A stretch of 64,000 nt of DNA from Gammaproteobacteria bacterium (GTDB lineage Bacteria > Pseudomonadota > Gammaproteobacteria > Pseudomonadales > Azotimanducaceae_A). Under the pieces are notes generated by a model. That model searched no databases. It saw nothing but the letters and a program-made list of their open reading frames with translations, and was not told the origin of the DNA. Location: positions 278,784 to 342,783 of the forward strand of contig DUAT01000041.1 of assembly GCA_012960755.1 (NCBI GenBank). Direction: 5' to 3'. Made by a program: the position numbers and the translations under genes. Positions 36,803 through 44,034 of the stretch are shown piece by piece (the stretch's first letter is position 1; each line of letters begins with the position of its first letter).

Positions 36803-36848
36803 GTGACTGTTAACCCAGTGACTATTAATCCAAAGACTGTTAACAATC
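36803..36848. repeat. Three short imperfect direct repeats, 15-bp period, between yraN and dolP
   Basis: GTGACTGTTAACCCA (36803-36817), GTGACTATTAATCCA (36818-36832) and AAGACTGTTAACAATCCA (from 36833) follow one another in the upstream region of dolP. The last copy covers the yraN stop. It may be simple slippage expansion. Confidence 0.5.
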
Positions 36849-37190
36849 CAAAGTGAATGCATTCTCGATCCAATCTATTCTATCGTCCATCGATATGACG
36901 TCAAACCGACAATTCAGGTTGTTCGGCAGGGGGTGTTTGAGGAGATAAAACTGCGCGGTTTTGATGAGTTTTTTCCTTTTCTGCCATGTCACGGTTTCAG
37001 CGCCTGTACCATAACGTGAATCATTGCGAAGCCTGACTTCGACGAAGACAAGGGTGTTGCTGTCGGACATTACCAAGTCGATTTCTCCCAGACGACAGGA
37101 GAAATTTCTTTCTACCAAAGTGAGTCCTGCAGATTGCAGAAATTCGAGTGCAGTTTGTTCGGCGGCGAATCCGGTTTGTCGGGTGGTCAC
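36840..37190 (-). CDS. yraN: YraN family protein (UPF0102, endonuclease-like fold)
   Basis: A 116-residue UPF0102 protein with a restriction-endonuclease-like core: GFAAEQTALEFLQSAGL at the N-terminus, then the presumed catalytic block LGEIDLVMSDSNTLVFVEVR. Biochemical role is not established. The start GTG 37190 overlaps the lpoA TGA (GTGA), which argues for translational coupling and against the longer frame starting at 37256. Order lpoA-yraN-dolP as in E. coli apart from the missing diaA. Confidence 0.92.
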   Translation of the reverse strand: MTTRQTGFAAEQTALEFLQSAGLTLVERNFSCRLGEIDLVMSDSNTLVFVEVRLRNDSRYGTGAETVTWQKRKKLIKTAQFYLLKHPLPNNLNCRFDVISMDDRIDWIENAFTLDC

Positions 37191-39028
37191 GGTTCTAAAA
37201 TCGCTTCCGTCACCAGCGGTGCAGAAACAACCTTGCCGTTTGAGAATTGAGCCCACATGAGTTCTCGAACAACGACGTTATCAGGGTTTAATTGCAGGAT
37301 GCCAGTCGTGCCGAAGATTTTAGTCCCTTTAACTTCCTTGAGTTGTTGCAGCCTGGGGTAGAGTTGAAATGCATCGACCCCAAGGGCATAAAAAGGTGCC
37401 AGCTGGGGATTTGAGTCAGGCCACTGGTTTTGTACATTGGACTGTATTGGGCCAGGTGGAAATGAAGTTGAGGTTAGTTTCCAGGGGATATCGCAGAACC
37501 GAATTCCATTCAGGTCGATGGCGTCAACCTTTGATTCATTGAACGAATAGACATGCGAGGTGGAATAAACGGGGATATCTTCCGCGTAGAAAAAAGCCAG
37601 TGTTGGGTTTATTCCCCTTGCCTGGTTCTGGTTTCCCAACAGGAATACAAAGTCGATATCCTGCCGGCGTCGTGGTTTGAACTCGAATCGCACACCTACA
37701 ATTCGCCTCAGGTCTGTTGCTCGTTTCTCGCTTCGATCTACTTCAAGCAATGACTTCACCAGATCCGAATAGTCGTTCTGCTGTTGATAGGTGGTGCTGC
37801 CTACGATATTTCCTCCCAGGGAAAGCCAATGGCTTCTGAAGGTCTCGAAATTTCTGCTGCCCCACTCATTACCGGGATAGATCGCCAGCGCATTGCGCTT
37901 TCCTTCTTTAAAGACCTGGTCAGCGACTTGAATCATTTCGTCTTCTGGAGCCAGGCCGAATTGATACAGATCAGGGTGAGTGAGGCCATCATAGGCTCGA
38001 TTCAGGGTTAACACTGGAACCGGGAGATCTGTCATCCCGGCGATTGCCGTTACGCGGTCACGGTCAAGTGGCCCAATGATCATTTCAGCACCGTTAGCAA
38101 CTGCTTCAAGCATCAGAGTTTGTATGTCAGAGTTGCTGGTATCGTAAACATTGATATCGACAATTGATTCCAGGCTGAATTTAGCGGCGATTATGCCGTC
38201 CCTAATAGCACGACCAGGGGTACCGAGAGAGCCTTGAATGGGCAGCAACAGGCCAATCACTTTGGGTTGGTTTTCGATTACCTTGGACAGCGTGCTCAGG
38301 CTTGCGGGAAGATCCCGGGCTGCAGGGTGGTTGCCCCAGGCAGTTTTCCAGCGGTTGAGTTCCTGAAACTGCCTCTGGGGGTTACCCTGGTATTGTTTTG
38401 TCATCGCAGCCAGGGAAAGCCATCCCCGCAGGTCGCTGGTGACTGCCTTCTCGGCATAGGCAGAAAGACTTTTTGCGGGGAGTTCCAGCAAGGTGTTAAA
38501 TATTTCCTCGTGGTTGTCCCTGCGTTCAGACGATGAGAGCAGCGGATCATAGAATATTCGTTCCCGGGCACTGGCAACAAAACTACGACCCACGTAGTAA
38601 GCCCCGGCGCGCAATTGACCCATCTTAATTTGATCTGATTGAGTTGACATGTTTCCGTCCAGCCGATCATCGTTCAGCCACTCAAGTGCCTTGCGTGCAT
38701 CTTCGCGTTGTATGGCTACGTCAGCCTGTACCAGAATGTAACGTTTGGTATTGGAACTGTCAGCGATTTCAACGGTGGCGAGGATAGACGTAGCCTGTTG
38801 CAGATTGCCATTGCCTGCTGCCAGCCCTGCGGCACGTATTCGAAGTTCGTTGGCACGGGAATCCGATGCGTTTGCGGCGGCTGAAAGTAGTGCCTGTATG
38901 TCTTTGCTGGTGGAGCCGTAGGGTCTGTTGTCGCTGTCCTTCGAGGCTTGGCGATCAACCGGAGTGGATTCACAGCCTGATATGAATGCTACGGCTACAG
39001 TCATTAACACTATACAAATTCGATTCAT
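37187..39028 (-). CDS. lpoA: Penicillin-binding protein activator LpoA
   Basis: LpoA is an outer-membrane lipoprotein that reaches through the periplasm to activate the class A enzyme PBP1a. From ATG 39028 the protein is 613 residues. It has a lipoprotein signal (VAVAFISGC), an N-terminal TPR-like helical domain (about 40-260) and a C-terminal domain of the periplasmic-binding-protein fold (about 275-600: KVIGLLLPIQGSLGTPGRAI, MIIGPLDRDRVTAIAG). It is divergent from rsmI across 124 bp. Confidence 0.93.
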   Translation of the reverse strand: MNRICIVLMTVAVAFISGCESTPVDRQASKDSDNRPYGSTSKDIQALLSAAANASDSRANELRIRAAGLAAGNGNLQQATSILATVEIADSSNTKRYILVQADVAIQREDARKALEWLNDDRLDGNMSTQSDQIKMGQLRAGAYYVGRSFVASARERIFYDPLLSSSERRDNHEEIFNTLLELPAKSLSAYAEKAVTSDLRGWLSLAAMTKQYQGNPQRQFQELNRWKTAWGNHPAARDLPASLSTLSKVIENQPKVIGLLLPIQGSLGTPGRAIRDGIIAAKFSLESIVDINVYDTSNSDIQTLMLEAVANGAEMIIGPLDRDRVTAIAGMTDLPVPVLTLNRAYDGLTHPDLYQFGLAPEDEMIQVADQVFKEGKRNALAIYPGNEWGSRNFETFRSHWLSLGGNIVGSTTYQQQNDYSDLVKSLLEVDRSEKRATDLRRIVGVRFEFKPRRRQDIDFVFLLGNQNQARGINPTLAFFYAEDIPVYSTSHVYSFNESKVDAIDLNGIRFCDIPWKLTSTSFPPGPIQSNVQNQWPDSNPQLAPFYALGVDAFQLYPRLQQLKEVKGTKIFGTTGILQLNPDNVVVRELMWAQFSNGKVVSAPLVTEAILEP

Positions 39029-39152
39029 GAAATTTTGTTTTTCTAACTCTATGGGACTTACAATAAACCAGTTTTGCATCCTAAGGAATCTCTGATTGAA
39101 TTTGCCGGAACTTGCTGTAAGAAATTAACCCCAAACCAACAGGAAAAATCGC

Positions 39153-39983
39153 TTGAGTCTTTACATCGTCGCTACGCCCATAGGAAATCTGGAGGATATG
39201 TCACCGCGAGCGCTGAATATTCTCCGCCAGGTGGATCTTATTGCAGCAGAAGATACTCGTCATAGTCGAAAGCTACTACGACATTACCTGATAGACACTG
39301 CCCTGGTGACATATCATGATCACAATGAATCGATGGCCAGTGACTCTCTGGTTGAGAAATTATTGTCAGGTGTTGATATCGCACTGATTTCCGATGCCGG
39401 AACACCATTGATTTCTGATCCCGGATATCGCTTGGTCAAACAAGCCCAGGAACGTGGGGTCCGGGTGATTCCCGTTCCCGGGGCCAGTGCGATCATTGCG
39501 GCGTTATCAGCCTCTGGCCTGGCAACGGATCAATTTCGATTTGAGGGATTCCTACCGGCAAAGACCTCCGCCAGGGTGTCTAGGCTCGAGGCGCTGAAAC
39601 CTGAATCCTGTACTCTGGTGTTTTATGAGGCGCCACACCGTATCGAAAAGATGATAGAGGATCTGGTTCAGGTTTTTGGACCGAATAGAGTGGCAACCAT
39701 TGCTCGTGAGCTGACGAAGAAGTTTGAGCAGGTTGTCCGCGATGATCTTGGGGGATTGCAAGCCAGGCTCCAAGGGGGTGGAATCGTTTCAAAGGGAGAG
39801 TTCGTTGTTTTGGTGGCAGGCGCCCAGAGGGTTGAAACTGACCTGGACGAAACGAAGCTGATGCAGGCTTTGCTGGACGAACTGCCACCGGCGAGGGCTG
39901 CCAATGTTGCCCATAAGCTGACCGGATCAGGCAAAAAGCATTTCTATGATCTCGCCCTGACGTTGAAAAAAGAAAAAGGTTAA
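39153..39983 (+). CDS. rsmI: 16S rRNA (cytidine(1402)-2'-O)-methyltransferase RsmI
   Basis: RsmI methylates the ribose of C1402 in the 30S P site. The 276 residues form a tetrapyrrole-methylase fold: LYIVATPIGNLEDMSPRAL, AAEDTRHSRKLLRHY, LISDAGTPLISDPGYRLV and VFYEAPHRIEKMI. The start is TTG 39153 with AGGAAA about 7 bases upstream. It is divergent from lpoA and followed within a few bases by the RNase P RNA, an arrangement known from Pseudomonas and E. coli relatives. Confidence 0.96.
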   Translation: MSLYIVATPIGNLEDMSPRALNILRQVDLIAAEDTRHSRKLLRHYLIDTALVTYHDHNESMASDSLVEKLLSGVDIALISDAGTPLISDPGYRLVKQAQERGVRVIPVPGASAIIAALSASGLATDQFRFEGFLPAKTSARVSRLEALKPESCTLVFYEAPHRIEKMIEDLVQVFGPNRVATIARELTKKFEQVVRDDLGGLQARLQGGGIVSKGEFVVLVAGAQRVETDLDETKLMQALLDELPPARAANVAHKLTGSGKKHFYDLALTLKKEKG

Positions 39984-39990
39984 ACTATGC

Positions 39991-40376
39991 AGGAGTTAGC
40001 CAGGCAATCGCTATTAGATCTTGAAGAAAATAATCATATTTTTCTTCGAAAGAATTCTGGTAGAGGAAAGTCCGGGCTCCACAGGGTAAAGGTGCCAGGT
40101 AACGCCTGGGAGGCGCGAGCCTACGGAAAGTGCAGCAGAAAATATACCGCCCGGCGATTAATATCGTCGGGTAAGGGTGAAATGGTGCGGTAAGAGCGCA
40201 CCGCGTGTACGGTAACGGACACGGCAGTGCAAACCCCACCCGGAGCAAGACCAAATAGGAATCCATTGGCGTGGCCCGCGCTGGGTTCGGGTAGGTCGCT
40301 TGAGGTTCATGGTGACGTGGATCCTAGATGAATGATTGTCCTAGACAGAACCCGGCTTATGGCTGACTCAATTTCT
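39991..40376 (+). ncRNA. rnpB: RNase P RNA (M1 RNA, bacterial type A)
   Basis: The catalytic RNA that trims tRNA 5' leaders. The P1 stem pairs GAGTTAGCC (39993-40001) with GGCTGACTC (40361-40369). The P3 hairpin is AT-rich (GAAGAAAA 40023-40030 with TTTTCTTC 40040-40047). Core conserved elements are present: GAGGAAAGTCCGGGCTCC (40063-40080), GCCAGGTAACGCC, GTAAGGGTGAAATGGTGCGG, ACCCCACCCGGAGCAAGACC and the 3' ACAGAACCCGGCTTAT. Ends are approximate; a T-rich stretch after P1 may serve as terminator. Confidence 0.97.
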
Positions 40377-40431
40377 TTTCAGTTCTATTTGGTATATAAA
40401 ATAGACTATTTATTCTTAATTGATCTATTAG

Positions 40432-40474
40432 CAAGATAACCTCATAAGTTACTTTAACTTTAGGCGTTATCTTG
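40432..40474. other. Nested perfect hairpin between rnpB and the mra promoter
   Basis: CAAGATAAC (40432-40440) pairs exactly with GTTATCTTG (40466-40474); after a symmetrical 5x5 internal loop, AAGTTA (40446-40451) pairs with TAACTT (40455-40460) around a 3-base loop. It lies within the roughly 320-bp AT-rich gap before mraZ (40377-40695). No U tract follows. The rest of that gap holds only the mra promoter and MraZ box described separately. Confidence 0.5.
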
Positions 40475-40569
40475 ATGTATTGATGCCATTTCTCTGTGCA
40501 CTTACCAAGGCTCCTCTTTAAAAAACGCTAAGTCCTTGTGTTTTAAAGACAAATCCCCTGTTTTCATGC

Positions 40570-40598
40570 TTGACAAGGCACTGCTGCGTTCCTATTGT
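40570..40598 (+). promoter_or_regulatory. Candidate sigma-70 promoter Pmra of the dcw cluster
   Basis: TTGACA (40570-40575), a perfect -35 hexamer, and TATTGT (40593-40598) are 17 bp apart. Transcription would start near 40605, just before the MraZ box, giving a leader of about 90 nt before mraZ. Confidence 0.75.
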
Positions 40599-40613
40599 TC
40601 ACCGTGAGAAAAA

Positions 40614-40638
40614 GTGGGTAATTGTGGCGTTTTGTGTG
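40614..40638 (+). promoter_or_regulatory. mraZ: MraZ operator: three GTGGG-like repeats at 10-bp spacing
   Basis: GTGGG (40614-40618), GTGGC (40624-40628) and GTGTG (40634-40638) are separated by exactly 5 bp each. This matches the known MraZ-binding pattern of three TGGG-type repeats downstream of the mra promoter, with decay of the consensus from the first copy to the third. It predicts autorepression of the dcw cluster by MraZ. Confidence 0.75.
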
Positions 40639-40695
40639 ATTTTCTCTCGAAACTCCATCACATGAGATCGCATCACTACAAGGGTTTTAACAATA

Positions 40696-41148
40696 ATGTT
40701 CAGGGGTGTAAACAACATTAATCTCGATGCGAAGGGTCGGCTGGCGATTCCTACCCGCTATCGGGATTATTTAACACACCATTGCAACGGTGAGATGGTC
40801 GTCACCATTGATACCGAAGAACGCTGTCTGCTGATTTACCCACTGCCCGAATGGGAAGACATTCAACGTAAGGTTGAGTCACTCCCCAGTTTCAACAGGG
40901 CGGCCCGTCGTGTACAGCGACTCTTGATTGGTCATGCCACGGATATCCAGCTGGATGGCAGTGGTCGACTACAACTCACACCCCCATTGCGTGAGTATGC
41001 CCAGTTGGACAAAAAGACAGTGATGTTGGGTCAGGGTGGCAAGCTGGAATTGTGGGCGGAAGATCATTGGCATGCCAGGCGTGATTCCTGGCTTGGCGAC
41101 GAGTCTACGCTTGAGATACCTGAAGAATTAGAAAGCTTATCCCTGTAA
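40696..41148 (+). CDS. mraZ: Transcriptional regulator MraZ
   Basis: MraZ is a ring-forming AbrB-like DNA-binding protein that represses its own dcw operon. The 150 residues contain two SpoVT/AbrB-like repeats, each with the DxxGR signature: NINLDAKGRLAIPTRYRDYL (start) and IQLDGSGRLQLTPPLREYA (about residue 92). The upstream repeats at 40614-40638 are its expected target. The stop TAA shares its last base with the rsmH ATG. Confidence 0.96.
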   Translation: MFRGVNNINLDAKGRLAIPTRYRDYLTHHCNGEMVVTIDTEERCLLIYPLPEWEDIQRKVESLPSFNRAARRVQRLLIGHATDIQLDGSGRLQLTPPLREYAQLDKKTVMLGQGGKLELWAEDHWHARRDSWLGDESTLEIPEELESLSL

Positions 41149-42071
41149 TGACAGGGCATGAGTCAGTACTTAAGAGCGAAGCGGTTGCGTCACTTGTGGT
41201 AAATCCGGGTGGCGCATTTATTGACTGTACCTACGGCAGAGGTGGTCATAGTGAAATGATTTTGGACCGTTTGACCGATACAGGCCGGATGATGGTTATC
41301 GACAAGGATCTGACCGCCATTGAACATGCCAACGAAAAGTTTCGTGGTGATAATCGTGTGGTGGTTGTTCATGGTTCATTCGGAAACATTGCAGACTATG
41401 TCCGGGACCACCAGTTCGAAGACCTGGATGGGATTCTTGTCGACCTTGGAATCTCTTCACCGCAGATCGACGAGGCTTCGCGTGGATTCAGCTTTGACCG
41501 GGACGGCCCTTTGGATATGAGGATGGATCAAACAAGCGGACAAACAACCGCTGATTGGTTATCTTCGGCTGAAGAAAGGGACATCGCCCATGTCATCAGA
41601 AAATATGGTGAGGAACGCTTTGCCAGAAGAATCGCCAGAAATATTGTCGCCGATCGTGATGAAAACCCGATTCTAACCACGCACCAACTGGTGCGCTTGA
41701 TTGAATCAGCGGTACCGCGAAGAGAACCCCACAAACACCCGGCAACAAGAACATTCCAGGCAATCCGGATATTTATCAATGATGAACTGGGAGATCTTGA
41801 AAACTGCCTCGAAGCATCGGTACCTTTGCTGGCACCCGGTGGCCGGTTGGTGGTGATCAGCTTCCATTCCCTTGAAGACAGAATCGTAAAACGTTTCATA
41901 CGCACGAAAGCAAGAGGAGAAAAGTTGCCAGACAAGCTGCCCATTCGTGATGACCAGATTGTGCGCCATCTGAAGATTGTCGGAAAACCGATCAAGCCGT
42001 CAGCTGATGAAGTTGCAAGAAACAGACGTTCACGCAGTTCTATTATGCGCGTCGCAGAGAAATTAGCATGA
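41148..42071 (+). CDS. rsmH: 16S rRNA (cytosine(1402)-N4)-methyltransferase RsmH
   Basis: RsmH (MraW) methylates N4 of C1402, the same nucleotide that RsmI modifies, so both enzymes for this base are encoded within 3 kb. The 307 residues have the SAM-binding FIDCTYGRGGHSEMIL, the DGILVDLGISSPQIDEASRGF motif and the C-terminal VISFHSLEDRIVKRF. Overlaps mraZ by 1 bp and ftsL by 4 bp. Confidence 0.97.
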   Translation: MTGHESVLKSEAVASLVVNPGGAFIDCTYGRGGHSEMILDRLTDTGRMMVIDKDLTAIEHANEKFRGDNRVVVVHGSFGNIADYVRDHQFEDLDGILVDLGISSPQIDEASRGFSFDRDGPLDMRMDQTSGQTTADWLSSAEERDIAHVIRKYGEERFARRIARNIVADRDENPILTTHQLVRLIESAVPRREPHKHPATRTFQAIRIFINDELGDLENCLEASVPLLAPGGRLVVISFHSLEDRIVKRFIRTKARGEKLPDKLPIRDDQIVRHLKIVGKPIKPSADEVARNRRSRSSIMRVAEKLA

Positions 42072-42379
42072 ATCCCAATTATTTCGTGCTGCGGGTTGTA
42101 GCTTGGTTATCCCGAGGCGAGCAACTTGTTGTGTTGGCCCTGCTGTTGCTGCTACTTGCTTCGTCGTTAGGCGTGGCGTTATCAGCGCATCAAACACGAC
42201 AGATGTATTCGCGATTGCAGGAAATTGGACTTGAGCGAGACAATCTGGATAGCGAGTACGAGAAGTTGTTGTTGGAACAAAGTGCCTGGGCCGATTACAC
42301 AAGAATTGATCGGGTATCGAGGACTGAATTGAATATGCGAGCACCGGTGCTGAAAAACATGGTCATAGTGAATTTATGA
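42068..42379 (+). CDS. ftsL: Cell division protein FtsL
   Basis: FtsL is a small bitopic divisome protein that, with FtsB and FtsQ, activates FtsWI. The 103 residues comprise a short cytoplasmic tail, one transmembrane helix (about 22-42, LVVLALLLLLLASSLGVAL) and a periplasmic leucine-zipper-type coiled coil (about 45-85), ending near RTELNMRAP. It overlaps rsmH and ftsI by 4 bp each. Confidence 0.93.
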   Translation: MNPNYFVLRVVAWLSRGEQLVVLALLLLLLASSLGVALSAHQTRQMYSRLQEIGLERDNLDSEYEKLLLEQSAWADYTRIDRVSRTELNMRAPVLKNMVIVNL

Positions 42380-44034
42380 TACTGGCATTAGGGAGAATAC
42401 ATCTGGTCATAGCGGCTTTTGTTCTTGTCACAGGGACGATGGGTGCGCGGATCATTTATCGGCATGTGGTTGATAAAGATTTTCTGCAGGACCAGGGGGA
42501 TGCAAGAACCATCCGAATGGAAAGGATTCATGCACACAGGGGAATGATCCGGGATCGCCGAGGCAAGCCATTGGCGATCAGTACGCCAGTCGTATCATTG
42601 TGGGCAAACCCGAAAGAATTGGTAGCGCAATCCGAGAAACTGGAACTCCTGGCCGAGCTGCTGGAAGTCGACTCTGGAAAGCTCGAAGAAAAACTTAAAG
42701 GCAGTTCCAGCAGGAACTTTGTCTACCTGCGTCGGCGGATGCCTCCACCTGAAGCTCAGAAGGTGCTTGATTTGAAAATCAAAGGTGTCTATGAGGAGAG
42801 AGAGTACCAACGGTTCTATCCTGCCGGGGAGGTTGTGTCTCATGTCGTCGGTTTTACCAATCTGTTTGATCAGGGACTGGAGGGGGTTGAACTTTCCTAT
42901 GATGGTTGGCTGCAAGGTATGCCGGGTAAAAAAAAGGTACTGAAAAATTTGTATGGTGAGATTGTGCGCGATATCAAACCAGTAAAGGAAGCAGTCGCAG
43001 GAAAGAATCTGTATTTGAATATTGACCTTCGTTTGCAGTATCTGGCTTACCGCGAGTTGAAGCAAGCCATAAGTTACTACAGGGCAGAATCAGGTTCAGT
43101 GGTCATCCTCGACGTCAGAAACGGTTCGATTTTATCCCTTGTTAATCAGCCTTCCTACAACCCGAATAATCGCGTTGGACTTGAACTGTCCAGCGTTCGC
43201 AATCGATCAGTGACAGACGTATTCGAACCCGGTTCTACCATGAAACCGTTTACTGTGGCAGTAGCGCTTGCGTCCGGTAAGTACCAGGCTGAATCGCTGA
43301 TTGATACCAACCCGGGCTTTATTCGTGTTGGTAGTAAAACGATCCCGGATCCTGTCAATCTCGGCGTACTGGATCTTGGTGGAGTAATCGCTAAATCAAG
43401 CCAGGTGGGTATTACCAAATTGGCATTGAGCCTAGATGCATATGAAGTCTGGTCGATGTTCTCCGAGCTTGGATTTGGCCGGGGTGCAGGGATCGGATTT
43501 CCGGGAGAGAGCAGCGGTTTTTTACCGAACCATCGCCGCTGGAAAGACATCGAACGGGCAAATTTTGCCTTTGGATACGGTTTGATGGTAACGCCGCTGC
43601 AGTTAGCTGCAGCGTACCAGGTTATCGCCAGCGATGGACTTAAGCTTCCTGTTAGCTTGGTACCAACAGGTGCTGGTACTTCCCACCGGGTCTTTTCGAA
43701 AGACGTGTCTCGCGCACTGCGAACAATGTTGGCCCGGGCAGTAACGGAAGGCACCGGTAAGAAGGCTGCCATAGATTCATATACCGTTGCCGGTAAGACA
43801 GGCACGGTGCGCAAGGTCGGCAAAGATGGCTATCAGGATACCAGGCATCTGGCCTTTTTTGCGGGAATTACGCCAGTCGAAATACCGCGCCTGGTTGGGG
43901 TAGTGATGATTAACGACCCCAAAGGAGAAGAATATGGTGGCGGAGCAATTGCGGCTCCGCTGTTCTCAAGAATTATGACCGAGGCACTGCGATTGCTCAA
44001 TGTGCCTCCTGACGACCTTGAAAAGGCGGCGTAG
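42376..44034 (+). CDS. ftsI: Septal peptidoglycan transpeptidase FtsI (PBP3)
   Basis: FtsI is the class B penicillin-binding protein that crosslinks septal peptidoglycan together with FtsW. The 552 residues have a transmembrane anchor (about 8-27), a pedestal domain (RGMIRDRRGKPLAIST) and a transpeptidase domain with the nucleophile Ser287 in EPGSTMKPF and Lys474-Thr-Gly in VAGKTGTVRK. The middle motif reads Ser341-Ser-Gln343 (AKSSQVGITK) where SxN is normal. Everything else looks functional. Overlaps ftsL by 4 bp and murE by 1 bp. Confidence 0.96.
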   Translation: MILALGRIHLVIAAFVLVTGTMGARIIYRHVVDKDFLQDQGDARTIRMERIHAHRGMIRDRRGKPLAISTPVVSLWANPKELVAQSEKLELLAELLEVDSGKLEEKLKGSSSRNFVYLRRRMPPPEAQKVLDLKIKGVYEEREYQRFYPAGEVVSHVVGFTNLFDQGLEGVELSYDGWLQGMPGKKKVLKNLYGEIVRDIKPVKEAVAGKNLYLNIDLRLQYLAYRELKQAISYYRAESGSVVILDVRNGSILSLVNQPSYNPNNRVGLELSSVRNRSVTDVFEPGSTMKPFTVAVALASGKYQAESLIDTNPGFIRVGSKTIPDPVNLGVLDLGGVIAKSSQVGITKLALSLDAYEVWSMFSELGFGRGAGIGFPGESSGFLPNHRRWKDIERANFAFGYGLMVTPLQLAAAYQVIASDGLKLPVSLVPTGAGTSHRVFSKDVSRALRTMLARAVTEGTGKKAAIDSYTVAGKTGTVRKVGKDGYQDTRHLAFFAGITPVEIPRLVGVVMINDPKGEEYGGGAIAAPLFSRIMTEALRLLNVPPDDLEKAA

